The position numbers and the translations under genes were made by a program. From positions 360,206 through 424,205 of the forward strand of contig CAJNDS010002329.1 of assembly GCA_905221605.1 (NCBI GenBank): a DNA stretch of 64,000 nt. The letters run 5' to 3'. How positions within the stretch are numbered: position 1 is the stretch's first letter; the number at the start of each line of letters is the position of its first letter. Of this stretch, positions 63,835 to 64,000 are shown piece by piece. The stretch comes from Symbiodinium natans (taxonomy: Eukaryota; Sar; Dinophyceae; Suessiales; Symbiodiniaceae). The notes beneath the pieces are model-generated. The model did no database searches. It was not told where the DNA came from and was given only the letters and a program-made list of their open reading frames with translations.

Positions 63835-64000
63835 TGCAGAACCGGTCGGCGTGTCAGGGTAACCAAGCCTGGACTGTGCAGGGTGCATGGGACTAGGAGT
63901 GAGCTTGTGCCTTGCAGGCTTTTTACAGTGTTCGCTTTGCAGGAACGTCGAAGAGGACATCTTTGGCGGAGATGAGCAAGATGGCTCGGATCTTGAGCTA

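Noticed and set aside
1-64000. CRISPR arrays, bacterial operons, insertion sequences
   Set aside because: None of the repeats has regular spacers, no transposase or bacterial gene organisation is seen, and the introns show a nuclear eukaryotic origin.

Overview
The window looks like nuclear DNA of a dinoflagellate, probably a symbiodiniacean-like alga; I cannot name the genus from sequence alone. Reasons: every gene I can recognise lies on the + strand. Several genes are cut into very small exons (27-200 nt), often with acceptors after AG-G and apparently some non-GT donors. Other genes are single uninterrupted exons. Low-complexity spacer DNA is plentiful, and degenerate TTTAGGG-type telomere-like repeats recur at several interior places. 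There are no bacterial-style operons and no rRNA or tRNA gene that I can support.

Layout. 0-2 kb: an exon of a HAD-like protein that seems to lack its catalytic aspartate, then a short basic C-terminal exon. 3.4-5.1 kb: an intact single-exon membrane-anchored GH16 glucanase with a PAN/Apple-like region, directly preceded by an imperfect palindrome. 5-9 kb: no recognisable gene; a diverged repeat pair and telomere-like DNA. 9.4-12.1 kb: a peroxin-1 (PEX1) AAA ATPase in at least eight small exons with Walker A, Walker B and arginine-finger sequences intact. 12-19.5 kb: mostly repeats, including 1.6 kb of telomere-like DNA and three other degenerate tandem arrays. 19.8-24.2 kb: a secreted GH5 glycosidase in about 13 exons; its signal-peptide exon joins in phase to the first catalytic exon. 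24-28 kb: microsatellites, nothing identified. 28.0-29.8 kb: a complete single-exon purple acid phosphatase with a C-terminal membrane anchor.

30.2-57.4 kb: the most unusual part. A 2.6-kb first exon encodes a signal sequence, a Ser/Thr-rich stalk and four Cys-rich repeats at a strikingly regular 160-161 residue spacing. It is followed by about 20 smaller exon candidates carrying a second, different repeat of about 180 residues (an A-P-x-G-[FY]-x-F-x(2,3)-C block and a Y-x-[FL]-x-[IVL]-x-V-x-N-P block). I read this as one very large modular cell-surface gene, possibly ending in a membrane-anchor exon near 57.3 kb, although it could be two or more related genes. Its introns hold a G-run minisatellite, long CA/CG repeats and another telomere-like tract.

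57.4-64 kb: two degenerate tandem repeats, a Mei2-like RNA-recognition-motif gene fragment, Cys-rich exon candidates, and a 14-base match to the core of the dinoflagellate spliced leader.

Taken together, four of the loci (GH16, GH5, phosphatase, modular surface protein) encode secreted or cell-surface products that could act on polysaccharide and phosphate outside the cell. That is an inference from predicted location only. Exon edges of the multi-exon genes are read by eye and are approximate unless stated.
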